Source: Phallus indusiatus
Lineage: Eukaryota; Basidiomycota; Agaricomycetes; Phallales; Phallaceae
Reading direction: 5' to 3'
Assembly (NCBI GenBank): GCA_027605045.1
Contig: JAQFWX010000168.1
Span: 1 to 64,000, forward strand
Length of the DNA: 64,000 nt
Shown: positions 57,216 to 64,000 of the stretch, piece after piece
How the letters are laid out: every line of letters begins with the position of its first letter
Numbering within the stretch: position 1 is the first letter of the stretch
The notes under the pieces: model-generated
Told to the model about the DNA's origin: nothing
Seen by the model: only the letters and a program-made list of their open reading frames with translations
Databases searched by the model: none
Made by a program: the position numbers and the translations under genes

Positions 57216-58912
57216 ATGTTCAATAAAGCAGCTCTTGTTCTCTTCTCCCTCATCGCTGTATCTCTCGGTCAGCAAGTCGGTACCTCCACCGCTGAAGTCC
57301 ATCCCTCTCTTACTTGGGAGACATGCACGACTAGCGGCTGCACAACCAACCAAGGTAGCGTTGTCTTGGACTCCAACTGGCGATGGGTACACGACGTCGG
57401 TGGATACACCAACTGCTATACCGGCAACACCTGGAACCCAACTTACTGCCCCGATGGTGTCACTTGTGCCGAAAACTGCGCTTTGGACGGTGCAGAATAC
57501 GAGACAACCTACGGTATCAGCTCCACGGGAAGTTCGCTCACCCTCGATTTCGTCACCACCAGTTCTCAGAAGAACGTCGGTTCACGTGTCTACTTGATGT
57601 CCAGCGACGACACCAACTACGAGATCTTCAATCTCCTCAACAAAGAGTTTACTTTCGACGTCGATTTGACCAACTTGCCTTGTGGTTTGAACGGTGCGCT
57701 GTACTTCTCGCAGATGGACGCTGACGGTGGTCTATCCAAATACCCCAACAACAAGGCTGGTGCCGCCTATGGTACCGGTTACTGTGACTCTCAATGCCCT
57801 CGAGACCTCAAGTTCATTAACGGAGAGGTAAGGCAAAGTATTGTATGCTGCGCATGACACTGTTGTTTTAAACTCTTTTCTTTACTCATAGGGTAACGTC
57901 GCTGGATGGACTGCGAACCCCAACAACACCAACGCCGGAACGGGTAACTTTGGTTCGTGCTGCAACGAAATGGACGTTTGGGAAGCCAACTCCATCTCTG
58001 CGGCATTCACCCCCCACCCATGTACCGTTCAAGGTCAGACCGAATGCACAGGTGAACAATGCGCGATCACCGACCGATACGACGGTCTGTGCGACCCCGA
58101 CGGTTGCGACTTCAACTCCTTCCGTATGGGAGATGAGACCTTCTATGGACCTGGTATGACTGTCGACACCAACTCCGTCTTCACCGTCGTCACCCAGTTC
58201 TTGACGAGCGACAACACCACCACCGGTACCCTCAGTGAAATTCGTCGTATCTATGTTCAGAATGGTGTCGTCATCCAGAACAGCAACAGCGACATTGCGG
58301 GATTGCCCACTTTCAACTCTATCACCGAGACTTTCTGTGATGACCAGAAAACCGTCTTCAACGACACTACCAGCTTCCAGTCTCACGGTGGATTGACCAA
58401 CATGGGTGAAGCTTTCGGCTCAGGAATGGTCCTCGTTTTGAGTATTTGGGACGACTATGCTGCGCAAATGTTGTGGCTCGATTCCGACTACCCTGTCGGT
58501 GCCGACGTCTCTAGCCCCGGTGTCGCCCGTGGAACATGTGCTACTACCTCTGGTGCGCCCGCGGTTGTGGAATCACAATCCGCCAACGCCTACGTTACCT
58601 TCTCGAACATCAAATTCGGTGATATTGGTACCACTTTCTCTGGAAGCAGCAACCAATCTCCTTCCCAACCCACGACCCCGACCCCGACCCCGAACCCAAC
58701 CTCTCCCAGCAAGTCTACCACTGTTTCTGCTCCTGCTGCGACTCAGTCTAAGTACGGTCAATGGTAAGTCTTTCACCAAACGTTTTTTTTTAGAAAATAT
58801 TTCCTTATTCACATAATCCTTCAGTGGCGGTACCGACTGGACCGGTCCAACTGCCTGCGCCTCTGGCTCAACCTGCACTTACTCTAACCCCTACTACAGT
58901 CAGTGTCTCTGA
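57216..58912 (+). CDS. Cellobiohydrolase, GH7 with C-terminal CBM1
   Basis: Three exons, 57216-57827, 57892-58763 and 58825-58912, join in frame to 523 aa. Signal peptide: [20 protein letters not shown]. The mature GH7 domain begins [18 protein letters not shown]. The catalytic motif EMDVWEAN supplies the nucleophile and acid/base glutamates. Typical neighbours include [29 protein letters not shown] and [20 protein letters not shown], with many conserved cysteines. A Pro/Thr/Ser linker ([16 protein letters not shown]) leads to a fungal cellulose-binding module (YGQC split by intron 2, [17 protein letters not shown], then QCL). The enzyme releases cellobiose processively from the reducing ends of crystalline cellulose, outside the cell. 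Length and architecture are normal and no defect is visible. Confidence 0.96.
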
Positions 58913-59300
58913 GCGACGAACGCAAGCAATTTCGTTCAAAAGGTTCTTTTTTCCGGTGTTATAAATGATTGTTCTTGTACAAAACTTACGCGCACGAGAT
59001 TCCGGCGAAAAATATCACTAGAAAAACAAAAAAAAAGATGTAACATACTTCCGTGTTCTCAAAATATCATTCTCGTGTCTTTAACTCGGAGTGAAGCCGA
59101 GCAGGGTATCAAGGCAAAAACAAATGGCTTTCATTAGTCCATAGAGTGAATAATTATAGCAGTGAAAGAAAAGGAAAGAAAAATATGGCTTCTTTAGCGT
59201 ATACAATAAAAAAAAAGACGAAAGGTTATTGCGTGTTACGCTCTCAAACACCACGTCATGAAATAAAGAGGCTGGTACCCGTAAAGAGAAGAGATAATGA
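58913..59300. other. Space between convergent cellulase and flippase genes
   Basis: No gene; 3' untranslated regions of the two convergent genes. Confidence 0.6.
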
Positions 59301-62300
59301 TTACAACCCGGTTGGTCTTCTGTGCGATTTCGAAGTATCGTATGCCCGTATAAGTCTTGCTTGGTCTTGTTGCCCGGCCGTCTCGGTTTGACTGAAGGCG
59401 AACCCACGTGTTCGACGTAGTCTCTGAACTGCGCGAACTTTCTTGATAGCCTTTTGAAATCTATTGCGCGATTAAGATAAGCATTCTATATAAGTTAAGA
59501 GATTCGACATACTGTTCTTGCCGTGGCCGATAATCTGGAATGTTGTATTTCTGTAGCTCCTGAGCGATATGATAAGGGAGGGGATAGTACGTTCTTCGAT
59601 AGCTGGTACAAAAGTTCATCAGATATCGCCAAAAAAAGTTTGTCAAAAACAATTTACTATTTCCACACGAAATCTCGGGCCAGACACACTACCGGGAATA
59701 GTAGCAGCGTGAAGTAAAAGATGACATCTCCCCACAGTCTGGGAACAATACCCTCGTACTCTATGGACAAACCGGCTAGGGGCGCGATGAGAGCGTATAG
59801 AGGTAAAAAGACCATAGTGAAGGCGAAGGAACCGGGGATAGCTATAGAAAGAGGATGCTTGTAAAAGAAGTCGATCATGACGCAAAGCAAATCTCAGCTC
59901 ACCTGCGACTGTGTACTTTGTCCATAGACTGGAAGGATGTTGTTAGGAACTTGATATTTGTTCACCGTAAACAAACTCACTCAGAAATCAACGCAGCTTT
60001 ACCCAAAACAGTTAAAAGAACCGCTAAATATAGTGTCGTTCCCCAGAACCAGTGACCGGTATCGAGGCCGCTGGCCTGCTTCAGATCGCCCCAAAACAAG
60101 ATAATGGAAAAACCGAACAGAATCTGAGATTCGATTAACAAAAAAATGCTGTTTCACAGATGAGAATCAACATACTAAGCTGTGATATAAGGCGTTGATG
60201 ATCCAGAGCCAGAAGGACGTGCGGGAGAAGAAAGCGTTAGATTGACCCAAGGTATATAATTGCGGGTATCGGTCTAGTATACGGGCAGAAACAAACTGAT
60301 CGAAAATGCCAATGACTAAAGGAGGTAATACGGTGAACAACACATTGTAGAAGGATAACGTCCATGATTCGAAAGCGATTTGGCCAGAAAAATTGTTAAA
60401 GAATGAGAACTACAGGGCGGCGATAAGCGCTCGTTTTGCGTGCGGGTTAACTTTTCGAAAAACGTACCCAAAACTGTGTCATATACAGCACAATATTTTT
60501 GTAGAAAGAATCTAGATGCGATTAGAAACAAGGAGATATCGTTATATCAAGTGGTCCTTACAGAGAATTAGTTTGCATAGCCGTCTGTAACTCCAGGCGC
60601 CGTGGACCAGCAGCAGCTTCTTCAAGAACCGAAACTGCGATATAGCTACATCAGCAGATCGAGCAGCTTGCAAACCCTACAAAAAATCAAAATCTGAAAG
60701 AAAATGAGTAGCTCAAACCGTACTTCGACACCCGAAATTCCTACGCCCACGTGTGCAGCCTGAATCATAGCCACGTCATTTGCGCCGTCTCCAATAGCTA
60801 AAAGAATCGATTTCAGGTTCTTCTTGACCAGCTTTACGACAAGAGCTTTCTGCAGTGGCGAGACTCGACCTGTCATAGATGAATAATTAGACCAGAAACG
60901 GAAGACGCATGGGACTGGACTCAGATGCGTACAGCAAATGACAGCTTTGCATAAGATTGCCAGCTCAAGGAAAGACTTAGACAATTCCTTTTCCAATGCA
61001 AAAGTCAGACTCTTTCCATCTGGCGTGCTCTATAAGAGAATGCAGAGTATGATATGTAAGCTACACGCACCGATGATCAAAGCCAAGTCTTCTAGTTCAC
61101 CAGACTTGCGTTGGCTTTTGATAGCGTTGAGACGTTTGGTGATGAACTCTTTCGTCCCATGAGCATTCTCTTCGTTGACAATGACCTTCGAAATACATTA
61201 ACAAAGCATTTATGGCTCAGGCTTGTCGCAGTCGCTTACCAAGTTCATGCTTTCCGAGATCAAACGGCAGGATAATCCAATGTTTATCGCCGTTTCTTGT
61301 CTGTCACCAGTCAATACCCATATCTAAACAGCGTTATTAGAAAGAGGAATATCTTGCAAAGATAGATACGTACCTTAATTCCAGCCATTTGTAGCGTATG
61401 AATGGCATCCGGAACGCCCTCTTGAAGCTTATCCTCAATGGCCGTCGCACCCAATAAAAACATGTCACGCTCAATAATCTCGGCGGCCTTATCTAAGGCT
61501 TCTCCACGTCCGTTAATGGTCTGGGCAGCCTGGTCGTAAATCTTGGACCATGTCGCGTATTCACTGGCCGGTATTTCTCTCGAGGCTATACATAAGGTTC
61601 GAAGACCTTCGGTAGCGTAGTCTTCCAGGTGTTGAACTGTGCTTTCGACGAACGGTTGATTTTCTCCAAGTCGTTCCAGAATAACAGTATCTGCTCCTTT
61701 ACAAAATAACCGAATTTTTCCGTCAGGGCATCTAACGACCGTGGACATGCGCTTCCTCGTTGAGTTGAATTCGCACACGTTCAGAATCTCGAACTCTTGG
61801 GTTTCACCCAGAATACTAACGAAGACCGACTTTGGTTTACGGGTCTAGTATAGAAATAGAAAGAACACATTGGTGGAGAAAAAACGAAGATTTTGTTAGA
61901 CTTACATGAAACTGATAGCCTAACATTTCTGCCCCTGCCACCAACGCCGCTTCATCGGGACTACTTGCTTGATAAACCATCTTGCCTTCCTTGACTTCCG
62001 GAATAACAGTATGACATACAGCTAAAAGCGTCATGTATTCTCGGGCCACCGCACTTGTATCTGAGAACGGATCCGCTAATAGAGCTCTAAGCTGCGCGAA
62101 TGTCGAATAAGGTGTGCCTCCTGGGGTCTTAGCTGTATCACTACCTTCGGCTTTTGACTCGTCCAGCTTCTCGGAGTAAGATACGCCAGCTACGCAAGCG
62201 ATCCGAAATTCCATCTCATTGCGAGTAAGAGTGCCAGTCTTCATGAATGGATGTCAATACCAACATCAAGACGAATCTAAGTCTGAGACTGACCTTGTCG

Positions 62301-64000
62301 CTAAAGATGTATTCTATCTGACCGAGTTCCTCAACCAAACTTGACGTCCGACATAAAGCAGGCGTGTCCGTCTTTTCGTAATACATGTCCAAATCCGAAT
62401 TGATTAGATGAGCTTGTTGATACTTTACGACCTCCATCGTCACGACGAGGGAGATAGGAATAAGATTGTTGTATAGAATGATGAATGTTAAGATATCTAT
62501 TAAGTAAAAGTCATTAGCTGTGGAAGGCAAGTGATATAGAACGAGAATAGCTGACCTTCGACGAATTGCGCGGCTCTAGACAGAGTAGATCCCGAACCAA
62601 AAAGGTACCATTGTTTGCTTTCGAAAAACCACTAGAGAACACGCATAAACGTCAAGAACCGACAAAAAGTTTAGTAATAAACAATACTGACTGCGCGGAT
62701 GACGCTACCGATCGAACTTCCAATGCTGAGTGCCAGAAGTATACCAAATAAAAACACGATATGCAAGTTGACCTGACGCACTACAGCCGTGCGCTTGATG
62801 GGCGTGGCGGTGGCATTTCTGTCGTTGTGCGTCAAGTATGCGTCAGTTCTATGATAGTAATACTTACCTTAGCAGTTTCGTTTCATGACCAGTATAGATA
62901 ACCAGTCCATAGCACCAAGGTGTATTTCGTAGTTGTGCACCTCGCAATAGTACTTGGTCAGGACCCATGGGCACCTTAAGGTAATGTTAGATACTCTTAG
63001 CAAATTAGAATCGTATTGAAATTCTTACCGTCTTAGGAGCAGCGTTAGGTAGCCTTAGCTCCATAGTGCCCTCAAAAGTATATAAAGAGTTATTGGGTTG
63101 CTCACACCGCAGCGTTCCGGCCAGCCGTTGAACAAGTGCGGCAGATGTGAATGGTGCTGTTTGAGGAGAGGCTTGTTTGATCTTAAGATTCGTTTCACTT
63201 GTCCATCGTAAGTATTGCAGAAATAAAACAGACAAATTTGTGATTCTTACCCATCTAGGTTACTCGTCTCAATATAACACAGCCCCTCTGGTTCAGAACT
63301 TGAGAGTAATAAAAGGTCGGCAGGAATAAACTCGTCAGATTCAACGCGAACGATATCGCCAACTCGAATATCTCGCCATGGAATGTTTATGAAAGTACCA
63401 GTACCCGTCCGGCTCAAGACCTTATTAAACCAGAGTTTAGTGCTAAAGCATTGGCGTCCCGAACTTGCTTACCTTTGCTTGACGAGAGTTGAGGTCTTTG
63501 TCGGACTGATGTCTCTTCGTGTCTTCTTGCAACTCTTTATAGGCCGATGCTAACAAGACGAGTCCTAATGGTAGTATAGTGGTATACTGGTTCGTAGGCG
63601 AGACCCCCGGAATTTGCTGGATACAGGCTGTGAAAAGGAAGAAAACGTTGGCGTAGTTGGAGAATTGCTCTATAGAATGATCATAAGAACGAGAGTGACA
63701 CAAAACGTCCTAGAGATGACGACAAACTGACCTTTCAAAAACTTGGGTAGGAATGTCGCGACATTATATTTACTGGTAGAGACGTAGTTCGAACAGTAAC
63801 CTTCTGCAAGATTCGTTTCCTCTTCGTTGATTGCGATGACACGATTGCCTAGTCTTTCGACCTCTTTTTGCCAGAACCATCTGAACTTGCGTCTTCTTTT
63901 AGGTTTCGTCGAAGTTCGTTTCTGAACACCTGGAAAAGAATCGCTTCCTTCAAAAGAAGGCATTTCGCCGGCGTCGTCATCAATCATCCAATCTTTAGCC
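59301..64000 (-). CDS. P4-type ATPase (phospholipid flippase), 5'-partial
   Basis: Many exons on the minus strand, from the right edge to TAA at 59301. Well-supported ones include 63669-63473, 63420-63251, 63197-63029, 62974-62868, 62818-62692, 62496-62294, 62238-61906, 61844-61374, 61323-61240, 60869-60724, 60676-60562, 60409-60176, 59841-59658 and 59460-59301. Landmarks in order: [15 protein letters not shown]; first membrane pair ([13 protein letters not shown]); actuator loop with DGETNLK (P4-type) ; PISL in transmembrane 4; DKTGTLT with the phosphorylated Asp across an exon junction; KGADTVI nucleotide pocket; [21 protein letters not shown]; then C-terminal membrane segments and a polar tail. 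The protein moves aminophospholipids to the cytosolic leaflet of Golgi or plasma membranes; closest in order of motifs to Drs2-type flippases. The true start lies outside the window. Confidence 0.95.

Overview
The window begins at a chromosome end. Bases 1-268 are a nearly perfect CCCTAAA telomere tract, i.e. a TTTAGGG-type telomere. The rest looks like a basidiomycete, probably an Agaricomycete. Genes are intron-dense with introns of about 45-65 nt and GT...AG ends. A secreted GH7 cellobiohydrolase with a C-terminal CBM1 suggests a plant-biomass decayer. A multi-exon OrsD/RecQ-type helicase of the telomere-linked kind lies near the end. Species assignment is inference. All exon models were built by eye from splice signals; each full model was accepted only if the joined length divides by three and the frame stays open.

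Region 1, 1-19.7 kb: subtelomere, essentially gene-free. It holds two roughly 3 kb diverged copies of one segment (about 287-3400 and 10856-13990) and two copies of a composite block A-B-C-D-E (about 4210-6334 and 7200-9685). A is AT-rich with a 25-nt palindrome. B has an intron-like insert. C is a 19-bp minisatellite. D is a TAAGCGGAGAG array. E is a twin-hairpin tail. There are also about 20 copies of a GTTTGCGTAAAAC-containing repeat, a 21-bp minisatellite, a solo LTR whose empty site survives in the paralogous segment, and a truncated BAH/PHD-like gene fragment at about 16 kb.

Region 2, 19.7-25.4 kb: an apparently intact 1,767-codon telomere-linked helicase gene on the minus strand, reading toward the telomere.

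Region 3, 25.9-41.6 kb: more repeats, including an inverted C-B-A block, further D/E copies, a 1.2-kb 8-bp-period array and a second solo LTR. Within it sit two convergent multi-exon genes of unknown function (29.1-30.9 kb plus; 33.0-31.3 kb minus). A decayed copy of the second lies at 39.4-39.6 kb.

Region 4, 41.6-64 kb: conventional chromosome with closely spaced genes. These are an F-box-like protein, an unknown RS-rich protein, a short-chain dehydrogenase with a 7-nt microexon and an apparent frameshift, an RNase III/dsRBD gene with an unresolved middle, a 637-aa protein with a short leucine-rich stretch, a small membrane protein, a LEA-like repeat protein with bZIP-type palindromes upstream, the cellobiohydrolase, and most of a P4-ATPase (lipid flippase) running off the right edge.

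The genes do not form one pathway. The main story is the transition from telomere repeats, through mobile and tandem DNA and the helicase, to ordinary genes. The most unusual signal is the E element: four copies in which one hairpin stem is kept by a three-base-pair compensatory change.
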